NCBI GenBank assembly: GCA_963802415.1
Contig: CAWDIH010000002.1
Span: forward strand, 806,001-870,000
Reading direction: 5' to 3'
DNA length: 64,000 bases
DNA from: DATAES01 sp963802415
Lineage (GTDB): Bacteria > Actinomycetota > Acidimicrobiia > Acidimicrobiales > JACDCH01
The translations under genes and the position numbers were made by a program. Positions 1-11,946 of this stretch are shown piece after piece. The notes beneath the pieces are model-generated. The model was not told the DNA's origin and made no database searches. It saw only the letters and a list, made by a program, of their open reading frames with translations. Each line of letters begins with the position of its first letter. Position 1 is the first letter of the stretch.

Positions 1-48
1 CGGCACGGACGTTAGACCGCAGTCTCCACACGTGAGTCGAGTGCTCAG

Positions 49-54
49 TACCGT
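49..54 (+). promoter_or_regulatory. -10 box of mscR
   Basis: TACCGT ends 8 nt before the ATG at 63, leaving no room for a Shine-Dalgarno site. Confidence 0.5.
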
Positions 55-62
55 GTTGCGCC

Positions 63-1146
63 ATGACGAGCGAGGTCAGGGGTGTTGTTGCGAAGAAGAA
101 GGGGGAGCCGGTCTCGCTGGAGACGGTGGTGGTGCCGGACCCGGGTCCCGGGGAAGCCGTCGTTCACGTGCAGGCATGCGGCGTCTGCCACACCGACCTC
201 CACTATCGCGATGGCGCGATCAACGACGAGTTCCCGTTCCTACTCGGCCATGAAGCCGCCGGCGTGGTGGAGGCGGTCGGTGACGGCGTCGTCGGTGTCG
301 AGCCCGGCGACTTCGTGATTCTGAACTGGCGGGCGGTGTGCGGTGAATGCCGCGCGTGCCGGCGTGGACGCCCCTGGTATTGCTTCGCCACGCACAACGC
401 CACGCAGACGATGACGCTGAAGGACGGCACCGAGCTGTCGCCCGCACTCGGCATCGGTGCGTTCGCTGAAAAGACCCTGGTGGCGGCGGGACAGTGCACG
501 AAAGTGAATGCCGCGGCGTCGCCGGCGGCGGCGGGGCTGCTCGGTTGCGGCGTGATGGCGGGACTGGGCGCAGCGGTCTTCACCGGCGACGTGGGCCAAG
601 GCGACTCGGTGGCAGTGTTCGGTTGCGGCGGTGTCGGGTGCGCGGCGATCGCGGGCGCACGACTCGCAGGAGCTTCGCGAATCGTCGGCGTCGACCTCGT
701 CGCCCGCAAGCTCGAGCTCGCGAGACAGTTCGGCGCGACGGACGTCGTCGACGCCAGTACGGCCGACCCAGTCGAGGTGATCCGCGCGCTGACCGACGGC
801 AACGGCGCCGACGTGTGCATCGAGGCCGTCGGCCATCCCAAGGTGTTCGAGCAGGCGTTCTACCCGCGACCTCGCAGGGACCGTGGTGCAGGTCGGCGTG
901 CCCGACCCGCAGATGCGGATCGACATCCCCATGATCGACTTCTTCGGCCGCGGTGGCGGTCTCAAGCCGAGTTGGTATGGCGACTGCCTCCCGAGCCGGG
1001 ACTTCCCGATGCTGATCGACCTCTACCTGCAGGGCCGGCTCGACCTCGACCGGTTCGTGTCCGAGACCATCGCCATCGACCAGGTCGAGGACGCGTTCCA
1101 CCGCATGGAGCGCGGTGAGGTCCTTCGCTCCGTGGTCGTGATGTGA
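63..1146 (+). CDS. mscR: S-(hydroxymethyl)mycothiol dehydrogenase (one frame break)
   Basis: Zinc-dependent medium-chain alcohol dehydrogenase that oxidises the formaldehyde-mycothiol adduct; mycothiol is the actinobacterial thiol. The catalytic zinc region is visible as ACGVCHTDLHY (Cys39, Cys42) and GHE (His63-Glu64). The structural zinc cluster follows in NWRAVCGECRACRRG, and the NAD-binding loop is GCGGVG near residue 185. The family phrase GTELSPALGIGAFAEKTLV is intact, which favours MscR over generic alcohol dehydrogenases. The frame breaks at about 863-865: sense continues as RDLAGTVVQVGVPDP in another frame and ends at 1146. A single-base insertion or two-base loss explains it. The start is supported by a -10 box 8 nt upstream. 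Confidence 0.88.
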
Positions 1147-1159
1147 GACGTGTTCACAT

Positions 1160-1191
1160 GCCGGCCCGGGAAGCGCCAGCGTCGGGCCGGC
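1160..1191 (+). terminator. hairpin after mscR
   Basis: A perfect 9-bp stem (GCCGGCCCG with CGGGCCGGC) starts 14 nt after the mscR stop. There is no T tract, so its termination efficiency is uncertain. Confidence 0.4.
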
Positions 1192-1264
1192 CGTCATGCG
1201 GAGGCAGGAGCGAAGCGACGCCCGGAGCATGCGAAAGCTCTGCCCGCGTGGTACTCGTTAGCTC

Positions 1265-3199
1265 GTGCTCCCGCGATTGACGATCGAGGACGTCCGCCCC
1301 AGCACGCCCGCCGGGCTGCCGGCGAAGGCCGTGGTGGGCGAGCGCGTGCCGGTCAGCGCGGCGATCTACCGCGACGGCCATGACATGCTGGCGGCTCGGG
1401 TGCGGTGGCGGCCGGCGGCGACCAAGGAGTGGCGCACGTCGCCGCTTCACGTGGTCGAGCCCGGCCTCGATCAATGGGCAGGCGACCTCGTCGTCGACAC
1501 GATCGGTGACCACGAGCTCCAGATCGAAGCATGGACCGATCGGTTCGCCACCTGGCGCCACGACGCCGAGATCAAAGCGTCGGTGGGTGACCCAGAGCTC
1601 GAGATCGTCTTGGAAGAAGGGGCGCGGCTGCTCGACCGGCTGGCGCGGCGGGTCGGCAAGCAGCTGCGATCGTCAGTCACGGCCGCGGCATCAGGGCTGC
1701 GCGATACGTCGTTGTCGTTGGACGAGCGACTGACTACCGGGCTCGACCAGCATGTGGCGAGCCTCGTGTCCGTGGTGCCGGACCCGGAGGACCTCACGCG
1801 CACCAGGTCGTCACCGTTGTGGGTCGACCGCCCTCGCGCTCGCGAGGGTGCGTGGTACGAGATGTTCCCCCGCAGCGAGGGTGGTCTGGACGCCGCGTCG
1901 AAGCGGCTGCCCGACATCGCGGCGATGGGCTTCGACGTCGTGTACCTGCCGCCCGTCAATCCGATCGGTCACACGTTCCGCAAGGGTCGCAACAACACGG
2001 TCGGCGCCGGTCCCGACGATCCCGGCAGCCCGTGGGCCATCGGCAGTGCTGACGGGGGGCACCTCGCCGTCGCTCCCGAGCTCGGCACCATCAACGACTT
2101 CGATTCGTTCGTCGACAGGGCGCATGCCAACGGACTCGAGGTGGCGCTCGACTATGCGCTGCAATGCTCGCCGGATCATCCATGGGTGCACGAGCATCCC
2201 GAGTGGTTCCACCATCGGGCCGATGGCTCGATCGCGTACGCCGAGAACCCGCCGAAGAAGTACCAGGACATCTATCCGATCAACTTCTGGCCCGAGGACG
2301 ACAGCAATCGCAAAGCGCTGTGGGAAGCGTGCAAAGAGATCTTCGACTACTGGATCGCGCACGGCGTGCTCATCTTCCGCGTCGACAACCCGCACACGAA
2401 GCCGTTCGCGTTCTGGGACTGGGTGATCAACGCGGTGCGGAACGAGCATCCCGACGTCGTGTTCCTCGCCGAAGCGTTCACCCGGCCTCGGGTCATGTCG
2501 AAGCTCGCCGAGATCGGCTTCTCCCAGAGCTACACGTACTTCGCGTGGCGCGTGTCCAAGTGGGAGCTCGAGCAGTACCTGAACGAGCTCGCGCACGGGC
2601 CGGCCGTCGACTGGTTCCGGCCGAACTTCTGGCCCAACACGCCGGACATCCTGTCGGGCCCGTTGCGGAACGGACCGCCCTCGGCGTTCCGCATGCGGCT
2701 GCTCCTCGCCGCCACCATGGCCCCGAGCTACGGCATCTACTCGGGGTACGAGCTCTGCGAGAACGAGCCGGCGTCGGACGCCAACGAGGAGTACCTGTAC
2801 TCGGAGAAGTACGAGATCAAGGCCCGCGACTGGGGCAGTCAGGACTCGCTTGCGCCGTTCATCGCAACGGTCAACGACATCCGCCACCGGCATGCCGCGT
2901 TCGCCGAGCTTCGCACGTTCGCCTTCCACCACATCGACAGCGACGATCTCATCGCCTACTCGAAACGATCCGGCGACGGCAGTGATGTCATTCTGTGCGT
3001 GGTGAATCTCGACCCGAACGGATGGCACGAGGCGACGCTGTTCCTGAACCTCGGTGCTATCGGGATCGAGCCCGGTTCGTCGTTCGAGGTCTACGACGAG
3101 ATGACCAGCTCGTCCTACACGTGGACCGGCGACGGCCAGTACATCCGTCTCGACCCCGCGACCGTCCCCGGCCACATCTTCCACATCCGTCCACACTGA
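1265..3199 (+). CDS. glgE: alpha-1,4-glucan:maltose-1-phosphate maltosyltransferase
   Basis: GH13_3 enzyme that transfers maltose from maltose-1-phosphate onto alpha-1,4-glucan, the polymerising step of the GlgE pathway. The 644-residue length is normal for GlgE. The N-terminal beta-sandwich (about 1-190) is followed by the catalytic barrel, with the nucleophile Asp374 in FRVDNPHTKP and the acid/base Glu403 in FLAEAFTRP. The GTG start at 1265 opens with LPRLTIEDVRPS, close to known GlgE N-termini. The stop codon overlaps the treS start by one base, so glgE, treS, mak and glgB probably form one operon. The frame is intact. Confidence 0.95.
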   Translation: MLPRLTIEDVRPSTPAGLPAKAVVGERVPVSAAIYRDGHDMLAARVRWRPAATKEWRTSPLHVVEPGLDQWAGDLVVDTIGDHELQIEAWTDRFATWRHDAEIKASVGDPELEIVLEEGARLLDRLARRVGKQLRSSVTAAASGLRDTSLSLDERLTTGLDQHVASLVSVVPDPEDLTRTRSSPLWVDRPRAREGAWYEMFPRSEGGLDAASKRLPDIAAMGFDVVYLPPVNPIGHTFRKGRNNTVGAGPDDPGSPWAIGSADGGHLAVAPELGTINDFDSFVDRAHANGLEVALDYALQCSPDHPWVHEHPEWFHHRADGSIAYAENPPKKYQDIYPINFWPEDDSNRKALWEACKEIFDYWIAHGVLIFRVDNPHTKPFAFWDWVINAVRNEHPDVVFLAEAFTRPRVMSKLAEIGFSQSYTYFAWRVSKWELEQYLNELAHGPAVDWFRPNFWPNTPDILSGPLRNGPPSAFRMRLLLAATMAPSYGIYSGYELCENEPASDANEEYLYSEKYEIKARDWGSQDSLAPFIATVNDIRHRHAAFAELRTFAFHHIDSDDLIAYSKRSGDGSDVILCVVNLDPNGWHEATLFLNLGAIGIEPGSSFEVYDEMTSSSYTWTGDGQYIRLDPATVPGHIFHIRPH

Positions 3200-4866
3200 T
3201 GGCGCGGCCGATCGATTGGGGCGACAGTCGGTGGTATCAGCGAGCCGTCTTTTACGAGGTCTCGGTGCGCGGGTTCGCGGACTCGAACGTCGACGGCACC
3301 GGCGACCTCCGAGGACTGACCGACAAGCTCGAGTACCTCGAATGGCTGGGCGTCGACTGCCTCTGGCTGTTGCCCTTCTACCAGTCGCCGCTGCGCGACG
3401 GCGGCTACGACATCAGTGACTTCTTCTCGGTGTTGCCCGCGTACGGCGACGTGAAGGACGCTGCGCAGTTGATCGAGGAAGCGCACCAGCGGGGTATCCG
3501 CGTCGTGGCCGACTTGGTGATGAACCACACAAGCGACCAGCACCCGTGGTTCCAAGAGAGCCGGCAGTCTCGGGACAATCCGAAGGCGGACTGGTACGTG
3601 TGGAGCGACCACGACCAGCGCTGGCCCGAAGCGCGGGTCATCTTCGTCGACACCGAGCCGTCAAATTGGGCGTACGAACCGACGCGGGAGCAGTACTACT
3701 GGCACCGCTTCTTCCACCACCAGCCGGACCTCAACTTCGACAATCCCGAGGTTCAGGAGGCGATGCTCGACGTCGTGCGGTTCTGGCTCGACCTCGGCCT
3801 GGACGGCTACCGCCTCGACGCCGTGCCCTATCTCTTCGAGCGCGACGGCACCAACGGCGAGAACCTGCCGGAGACGCACGAGTACCTCAAGCGCATCCGC
3901 CAGACCGTCGACGCCGAGTTTCCGGGACGGGTGCTGCTCGCCGAGGCGAACCAGTGGCCGACCGAGGTGGTGCAGTACTTCGGCGAGGGCGACGAGTGCC
4001 ACATGTGCTTCCACTTCCCCCTCATGCCGCGCATGTTCATGTCGATCCGGCGCTCGCAGCGCTATCCGATCACGGAGGTCCTCGCGCAAACACCTGACAT
4101 CCCCGATGTCTGCCAGTGGGGCATCTTCTTGCGCAATCACGACGAGCTCACGCTCGAAATGGTGACGGACGAAGAGCGCGACTACATGTACTCGGAGTAC
4201 GCGACCGATCCGTTGATGCGCCGCAACATCGGAATCTCGCGTCGATTGTTCCCGCTGCTCGAGAACGATCGCCGCATCGCCGAACTGTTCCATGCGTTGC
4301 TGTTCTCGATGCCCGGCAGCCCGGTGCTGTACTACGGCGACGAGATCGGTATGGGCGACAACCTCTATCTCGGGGACCGAGACGGCGTGCGTACGCCCAT
4401 GCAGTGGACGCCTGACCGCAACGCCGGGTTCAGCCGCGCCGACTTCGCGCAGCTGTATCTGCCCCCGCTCATGGATCCCGTCTATGGCTACCAGGCCGTC
4501 AACGTCGAGGGCGAGACCCGCAATCCGTCGTCGTTCCTGCACTGGCTGCGCCGGATGATCGAGGTTCGCCGTGAGCACCCTGTCTTCGGCATCGGCACCT
4601 TTGACGTCCTCTCCGCCGAGAACCCGTCAGTGCTCGGCTACCTACGGCGGCTCGTCTTGGAGGACGGCCACGAGTCGATCGTCCTTTGCGTGAACAACGT
4701 CAGTCGCTTCGCGCAGCCCGTCGAGCTCATGCTGGCCGATCACGCCGGCAAGGTGCCCGTCGAGATGATCGGCCGCATCCCGTTCCCACCTATTGGTGAG
4801 CTGCCGTACTTCGTCACTCTTCCGCCGTACGGCTTCTACTGGTTCACCCTCCACGACGAGGGGTAG
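3199..4866 (+). CDS. treS: maltose alpha-D-glucosyltransferase / trehalose synthase
   Basis: GH13_16 enzyme interconverting maltose and trehalose; in the GlgE pathway it feeds maltose from trehalose to maltokinase. 555 residues. Catalytic residues are Asp207 in DGYRLDAVPY, Glu249 in LLAEANQWP and the His314-Asp315 pair in LRNHDELTLE. FYEVSVRGFADSN at the N-terminus is diagnostic of TreS. I choose the ATG at 3199 because it overlaps the glgE TGA by one base; the open frame extends upstream only inside glgE. It is not fused to maltokinase, which follows as a separate gene 13 nt downstream. Confidence 0.95.
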   Translation: MARPIDWGDSRWYQRAVFYEVSVRGFADSNVDGTGDLRGLTDKLEYLEWLGVDCLWLLPFYQSPLRDGGYDISDFFSVLPAYGDVKDAAQLIEEAHQRGIRVVADLVMNHTSDQHPWFQESRQSRDNPKADWYVWSDHDQRWPEARVIFVDTEPSNWAYEPTREQYYWHRFFHHQPDLNFDNPEVQEAMLDVVRFWLDLGLDGYRLDAVPYLFERDGTNGENLPETHEYLKRIRQTVDAEFPGRVLLAEANQWPTEVVQYFGEGDECHMCFHFPLMPRMFMSIRRSQRYPITEVLAQTPDIPDVCQWGIFLRNHDELTLEMVTDEERDYMYSEYATDPLMRRNIGISRRLFPLLENDRRIAELFHALLFSMPGSPVLYYGDEIGMGDNLYLGDRDGVRTPMQWTPDRNAGFSRADFAQLYLPPLMDPVYGYQAVNVEGETRNPSSFLHWLRRMIEVRREHPVFGIGTFDVLSAENPSVLGYLRRLVLEDGHESIVLCVNNVSRFAQPVELMLADHAGKVPVEMIGRIPFPPIGELPYFVTLPPYGFYWFTLHDEG

Positions 4867-4879
4867 GAAGAGGACACGG

Positions 4880-6202
4880 ATGATCAGCCCTGACGACATC
4901 GTCTCGCTGTTGCCCGACTTCCTGCCTCGCCAGCGTTGGTACGGCGCGGCCGACCTCGAGCTCGACACCGTCACGCTCGTCGCGTTCGACGTCCTGCGGC
5001 CGGAGTGGCCCGTGCTCAGTTGGTTGCTCGTCGACGCCACCTTCGGCGACGGCTCGACAGCCACGTTCCAGGTGCCCGTCGGGGTCGCGTCCGCTCGAGC
5101 AGACAGAACGGTTCCTCGAGGGGAAAGGGCGATCGTTCCTCGGGGACATCGACACCGACAACGGCCCCGCGCTCGTCTACGACGCTCTCGTGGATCCGGA
5201 CCTTGCGCTGGCGCTGATCCGCCACATCGCGCCCGACGAGCCCGTGTCGCGCGTGCGTCCGCTCAACGTCGAGCAGTCGAACACGTCGGTTGTCTACGAC
5301 GAACGGCTCATCATGAAGCTGTTCCGCCGTGTCGCGGAGGGCCCGAACCCCGATGTCGAGATGACGGAGGCACTCGCGACCCAAGGATTCGAGCACATCA
5401 GTGCACCCGTCGCAGCGTGGCGTCGTGACGGCCACGATCTCGCGGTCGTCCGCGAGTTCCTCGACGGCGGCACCGTCGGCTGGTCGCTTGCACTGACCTC
5501 GCTACGCGACGTCTACGACAGCCGGGTCGACCCATCGGAGGCAGGCGGCAACTTCGCGCCAGAGGCGGGCCGCCTCGGGCGCATCACTGCAGAGATGCAT
5601 CTCGCACTGGCGAACGCGTTCGGCACCGAGGAAGGTGACCCGGAGACGTGGGCATTCACCATGCGCGAGAACCTCGCTCGGTCACGGGCCCGCGCCCTCG
5701 ACGCGCGAACCATCGACGTCATATACGGCGAGTTGCGGAACGTGAAGGATGCCGGACGATCGATGCGCATCCACGGCGACTACCACCTCGGCCAGACGAT
5801 GCGAACCGACAACGGCTGGTACATCCTGGATTTCGAAGGCGAGCCGGCAATCCCGCTGGCCGAGCGCCGCGCGCTGTCGTCGCCGCTGCGTGACGTCGCG
5901 GGGATGTTGCGCTCGTTCCACTACGCAGCCGAGGTCGCGCTCGTCGAGCGAGGCCCCGCTGCGGAAGAGGACGAGTTGCGCACGCTCGGCCGGCGCTGGG
6001 AACAGCACGTCGCGGAGGCCTTCTGCCTCCGGTACTTCAGCACGCCAGGGATCGACGACCTCACGCCATCGGTCGACGAGGATCGTCGCCGAGTGCTCGA
6101 GGCGTTCGTCCTGTCCAAGGCCGTGTACGAAGTGGGCTACGAGCTCGCGCACCGCCCGGACTGGGTCCACATCCCGCTCGAAGCGGTGAACAGGCTCACG
6201 TC

Positions 6203-6206
<4 letters not shown>
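4880..6206 (+). CDS. mak: maltokinase (one frame break)
   Basis: ATP-dependent kinase making maltose-1-phosphate, the GlgE donor. The N-terminal cap (LLPDFLPRQRWYGAAD) and the aminoglycoside-phosphotransferase-like lobe with HGDYHLGQ (catalytic) and LDFEGEP (metal-binding) are all present. The reading frame breaks near 5085: VGV continues as RPLEQTERFLEGKGRSFL in the next frame after a probable extra G. The corrected product is about 442 residues, the normal maltokinase size. It lies between treS and glgB, with the final TGA overlapping the glgB start by 4 nt. Confidence 0.9.
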
Positions 6207-8359
<2,153 letters not shown>

Positions 8360-8370
8360 TCCTCTCCCTT

Positions 8371-8422
8371 CGAACTCCGGGGAGAAACGGGTGTCATAGC
8401 GCCCGTTTCCACCCAACATTCG
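8371..8422 (-). repeat. family 1 hairpin element, copy A
   Basis: 52-nt element in reverse orientation between glgB and the GH57 gene. Read on the minus strand it has the CGAATGTTGG flank, 11-nt arms, a TATG loop and the CCCGGAGTTCG flank. Two C/A mismatches sit next to the loop. Confidence 0.8.
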
Positions 8423-8439
8423 TTCGCGAGGGGGTGCCG

Positions 8440-8445
8440 TAGCCT
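8440..8445 (+). promoter_or_regulatory. -10 box of the GH57 gene
   Basis: TAGCCT, 8 nt before the ATG at 8454; no Shine-Dalgarno site is visible between them. Confidence 0.5.
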
Positions 8446-8453
8446 CGGGCTCG

Positions 8454-10754
8454 ATGGGTGAGGTGCGGCTGGTCGTCCACGGGCACTTCTACCAACCGCC
8501 TCGGGAGAACCCGTGGACCGAAGACGTCGCGGTGGAGCCGACGGCCGCCCCGTTCCACGACTGGAACGAACGCATCACCGCCGAGTGCTACCGGCCCAAC
8601 GGGTGGGCGCGTGTCCTCGACGAGCACGGTCGTGTGACCGAGATCGTCGACAACTACGAGCATCTGTCGTTCAACGTCGGTCCGACGTTGCTGTCCTGGC
8701 TCGAGGTCCACCACCCCGAGGTGTACGAGCGCATGCTCGAAGCCGACCGAGTCGGGGGTGGCGCCATCGCGCAGGCCTACAACCACATGATCCTGCCGCT
8801 CGCCAACGAGCGTGATGTCAGGACGCAGGTCCGCTGGGGGCTGACCGATTTCGAGCACCGCTTCGGCCGTCCGGCGCGCGGTATGTGGCTTCCGGAGACT
8901 GCAGTCAACGACGATGTGCTGCGGGTCCTCGTCGAGGAGGGCATCGGGTTCACGATCCTTGCGCCGAGGCAGGCGGGCGGCCCTGTCGACGGGGGCGAGC
9001 CGTATCGATGGATGCATCCGGACGGCAGTGGACGGTCGATCACCATCGTCTTCTACGACGGCGCCATTTCGCACGACCTCGCCTTCGGGCTCACCGGCCT
9101 GTCCAGCCAGGAGTTGATCCGGCGCGTCGTCGTCGCTGCCGAAGACGGCACGCCGGTGTGCGTCGCCACCGACGGCGAGACCTTCGGACATCATCACAAG
9201 TTCGCCGACCGCGCACTCGCATACGCGTTCAGTCACGAGGCGAACGCCGCGGGGGTTCGGGTGGTCAACGCGTCGCAACTCATCGACGAGGTTCCGGCGG
9301 TCCGAGAGGTGGGCGTGCACGAGAGTGCCTGGTCGTGCGCCCATGGCGTGCGTCGTTGGATGGAGGACTGCGGCTGCCACACGGGCGGCGCACCAGGTTG
9401 GAACCAGTCGTGGAGAGCGCCGCTGCGCGAGGCACTCGACCTCGTGCGTGACCATGGCGCCGAGGTGTTCGATCGCCGCGGCCGCGACGTGCTGCACGAC
9501 CCATGGGCCGCGCGCGATGCGTATGTCGAGGTTCTCCTCGGACGGCGCGGCGCCGACGAGTTCCTCGCCGAGCACTGTCCAGCAGGCGCAGACCGCGTCG
9601 ATCGCGCTCACGCTTCTCGAAGCGCAGCGACACGCGTTGCTCATGTACACGTCGTGCGGCTGGTTCTTCAACGACCTGGCCGGCATCGAGACGTTGCAGG
9701 TCCTCCGGTACGCGGCGCGGGCCGTCGACCTCCTCGACGAGCTCGACGAGCCAGTGGACATGGACCGGTTTCTCGACGTGCTCGGGAGGGCGCGCAGCAA
9801 CGTCGAGGCCGAGGGCGACGGCCGTGCCATCTGGCAGCGCCACATCGAGCCGAGTCGGGTGGACGCCGATCGCGTCGTCGCGCACTTCGCGCTCATCTCA
9901 CTGCTGGAAGATCGCGATCCGCCGGGCACGCTGACTTCGTTCGTCGTCGAGGACGTTCAGCGGCGCCTGGCGCACCGAGGTGGACTCGGCGGTGTCGCCG
10001 GACAAGTGACACTGGTGCACCGTCGGACCGGGCGGCGAACCGTCCATGTGTACGCCGCCATCCACCTCGGTGGCCTCGAGGTGTTCGGCGCGACACGCGC
10101 GGCCGACCCGGAGCGCGATCCCGCTGTGTTCGCCGACGTCGCACGCGGAGTCGAGTCGGGGCGCGCGTCACCACTTTGCTGCGGTTGATCGCCGAGGGGT
10201 TCGGCCCCCACGAGTTCGCGCTCGACTCCGCGCTACCGGACGCCGCGGGCGAGATCGTCCGCAGCGCAGCCGCGCAGCTCGCCGACCGGTTCGGCGCCAC
10301 GTACGAGCGCTTGTACGGCGACAACCGCCAGCTGCTCGACGCTCTCATCACCGCCGGTTATCCGCTCCCGCCCGAGCTCCGGGCACCCGCGGAGTTCGCG
10401 CTGGCACGACGGTTCGAAGCCGAGATCGCAAGGGCGGTCGACAGCGACGAACCCGATTCGTTCGAGACCGCGCAGGCGATCGCGCGAGAGGCGCAGCACC
10501 GCGGCTTCCATCTCGCCACGCCCAGCGCGGCGGCGATCATGGGACGCACGTTGCTGACTGCTGTCGAGCGTGCTGTCGAAGATCCGGAATCACAACGGAT
10601 CGCCGGGGCTCTCCAGGTCGTTCGCCTCACCCGACACCTCGGACTGACCCTCGACATCGACCGGTCTCAGGAGCTCGTCGTCGCCGCGCTCGACGGCGCG
10701 GGCGGGTCGTCGCCGCTGCGAGTCCTCGCCGGCGCCCTCGGCATTCGCACCTAG
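8454..10754 (+). CDS. GH57-family glycosidase with DUF3536 (two frame breaks)
   Basis: Predicted alpha-glucan-active GH57 enzyme of the kind carrying a C-terminal DUF3536 domain; its exact reaction is unknown. The N-terminus VVHGHFYQPPRENPW and the motif GMWLPETAV (near residue 145) match the GH57 catalytic region, and VCVATDGETFGHHHKF is a second conserved stretch. The frame shifts near 9585 (sense continues as AQTASIALTLLEAQRHALLM) and returns near 10165 (RVTTLLRLIAEGFG). Corrected length is about 766 residues. Its position directly after glgB suggests that it trims or remodels the glucan made by the GlgE operon, but it has its own -10 box. Confidence 0.8.
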   Translation: MGEVRLVVHGHFYQPPRENPWTEDVAVEPTAAPFHDWNERITAECYRPNGWARVLDEHGRVTEIVDNYEHLSFNVGPTLLSWLEVHHPEVYERMLEADRVGGGAIAQAYNHMILPLANERDVRTQVRWGLTDFEHRFGRPARGMWLPETAVNDDVLRVLVEEGIGFTILAPRQAGGPVDGGEPYRWMHPDGSGRSITIVFYDGAISHDLAFGLTGLSSQELIRRVVVAAEDGTPVCVATDGETFGHHHKFADRALAYAFSHEANAAGVRVVNASQLIDEVPAVREVGVHESAWSCAHGVRRWMEDCGCHTGGAPGWNQSWRAPLREALDLVRDHGAEVFDRRGRDVLHDPWAARDAYVEVLLGRRGADEFLAEHCPAGADRVDRAHASRSAATRVAHVHVVRLVLQRPGRHRDVAGPPVRGAGRRPPRRARRASGHGPVSRRAREGAQQRRGRGRRPCHLAAPHRAESGGRRSRRRALRAHLTAGRSRSAGHADFVRRRGRSAAPGAPRWTRRCRRTSDTGAPSDRAANRPCVRRHPPRWPRGVRRDTRGRPGARSRCVRRRRTRSRVGARVTTLLRLIAEGFGPHEFALDSALPDAAGEIVRSAAAQLADRFGATYERLYGDNRQLLDALITAGYPLPPELRAPAEFALARRFEAEIARAVDSDEPDSFETAQAIAREAQHRGFHLATPSAAAIMGRTLLTAVERAVEDPESQRIAGALQVVRLTRHLGLTLDIDRSQELVVAALDGAGGSSPLRVLAGALGIRT

Positions 10755-10759
10755 GCCGG

Positions 10760-10765
10760 TAGCGT
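10760..10765 (+). promoter_or_regulatory. -10 box of the rhomboid gene
   Basis: TAGCGT, 11 nt before the ATG at 10777. Confidence 0.4.
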
Positions 10766-10776
10766 GAGCGGCCACC

Positions 10777-11655
10777 ATGGTGAGCCAGGTCCAGACGTGT
10801 TACCGCCATCCCGACCGTCGCGCCGGCGTGACGTGCCAGCGCTGCGACCGTCCGATCTGCCCATCGTGCATGACGCAGGCGTCGGTCGGCTTCCACTGTC
10901 CCGAGTGCAGCCGCAGCGGCGGCCAACAGGTCTACACGGGACCGCGGGCCTTCCAGACCGAGCGGCCGGTCGTGACGCTGGCTCTCATCGCCATCAACGT
11001 CGCGGTGTTCCTGGCCGGCGCCGCGCAAGCAGGCTCCGACCTCCTCCGCAACGCCAGTCCCTTCGCCACGGACTACGGCATGATCGGCTCGGGAGTGCTG
11101 GTGCACGCGGATCGCACGTTCGAGCTCATCGGCGTAGCCCACGGCCAGTCGTACCGGCTGATCACCGCCGGCTTCCTCCACGTCGGGCTGTGGCACATCG
11201 CGCTCAACATGCTCGCCCTGTGGTTCCTCGGCTCACAGCTCGAACCGCTCGTCGGACGGGTCAAGTTCGCGGTCGTTTACATGTCCTCGCTGCTGGCCGG
11301 GTCGCTCGGCGTGATCATCGTGAGCCCGCACGAGATCACGGTCGGTGCGTCGGGCGCCATCTTCGGCCTGCTCGGCTTCGCCGTCGCCTACCAGCGGTCG
11401 CGCGGCATCAACATCTGGCAGAGCGGTCTCGGGATGATCCTCGTGCTCAACCTGGTCTTCACCTTCGGCGTGAGCGGGATCTCGATCGGCGGCCACGTGG
11501 GCGGATTGATCGGTGGGTACCTGTGCGGGCTGATCCTGTACGAGTTCACGCCCCGGATGCGGACCCATCCGGCCGTCCCGACGATCCTGTGCGGCGCCGT
11601 CGGCGTCGTCTGCTTCGCGGCTTCCCTCGTGGTCGCATCCGGCCTGAGCCCTTAG
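10777..11655 (+). CDS. rhomboid-family intramembrane serine protease with N-terminal zinc-binding domain
   Basis: Multi-pass membrane protease. The first ~45 residues hold four Cys pairs and a His (CYRHPDR, CQRCDRP, CPSC, CPEC), resembling a B-box-like zinc ribbon exposed to the cytoplasm. Six or so hydrophobic segments follow. The catalytic dyad is visible as Ser192 in GASGAIFG and His240 in ISIGGHVGG. 292 residues, intact. Substrates cannot be inferred from the neighbours. A GC-rich palindrome follows directly after the stop. Confidence 0.9.
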   Translation: MVSQVQTCYRHPDRRAGVTCQRCDRPICPSCMTQASVGFHCPECSRSGGQQVYTGPRAFQTERPVVTLALIAINVAVFLAGAAQAGSDLLRNASPFATDYGMIGSGVLVHADRTFELIGVAHGQSYRLITAGFLHVGLWHIALNMLALWFLGSQLEPLVGRVKFAVVYMSSLLAGSLGVIIVSPHEITVGASGAIFGLLGFAVAYQRSRGINIWQSGLGMILVLNLVFTFGVSGISIGGHVGGLIGGYLCGLILYEFTPRMRTHPAVPTILCGAVGVVCFAASLVVASGLSP

Positions 11656-11656
11656 C

Positions 11657-11672
11657 GGGCTCGGCCGAGCCC
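11657..11672 (+). terminator. hairpin after the rhomboid gene
   Basis: Perfect 16-nt palindrome (GGGCTCGGCCGAGCCC) 2 nt after the stop; the downstream sequence is pyrimidine-rich but has no T run. Confidence 0.4.
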
Positions 11673-11730
11673 CCTCCGTCTCCCTCCGTCTCCGGCTTCA
11701 CTGTCACACCCCGTCTGCATGATTGGCGGC

Positions 11731-11937
11731 ATGAGCGAGTGCCGCCTGTGCGTTGAAGATCTCGAGCATTGTCACGACGTCTCGATCGAGCATGCCGACG
11801 GCTCGACCGAGTGCGTGGACCCCACATGCCGGCTGCCACACGACGCCCACGAGTGGCAGCTCCCATGTTCGGGGCTCGAGCCGCCGTGTCCCTGCGTCCC
11901 CGAAGAGGAAACACCGCCGTTGCTGCTGGCGGCATGA
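11731..11937 (+). CDS. small cysteine/histidine-rich protein
   Basis: 68 residues if it starts at the ATG at 11731 (an in-frame ATG also lies at 11719). It opens MSECRLCVEDLEHCHDV and carries nine Cys and several His, with CxxC pairing that suggests metal binding. I recall similar short actinobacterial proteins beginning with CxLC and DHCHG, but cannot assign a function. It converges on galT with a 9-bp gap, so no separate terminator fits between them. Confidence 0.55.
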   Translation: MSECRLCVEDLEHCHDVSIEHADGSTECVDPTCRLPHDAHEWQLPCSGLEPPCPCVPEEETPPLLLAA

Positions 11938-11946
11938 GCGCCCGGG

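Noticed and set aside
1811..3196. 461-codon open frame antisense to glgE
   Set aside because: No recognisable motif, Arg/Val/Glu-rich shadow composition typical of the opposite strand of a high-GC gene; glgE itself is unambiguous.
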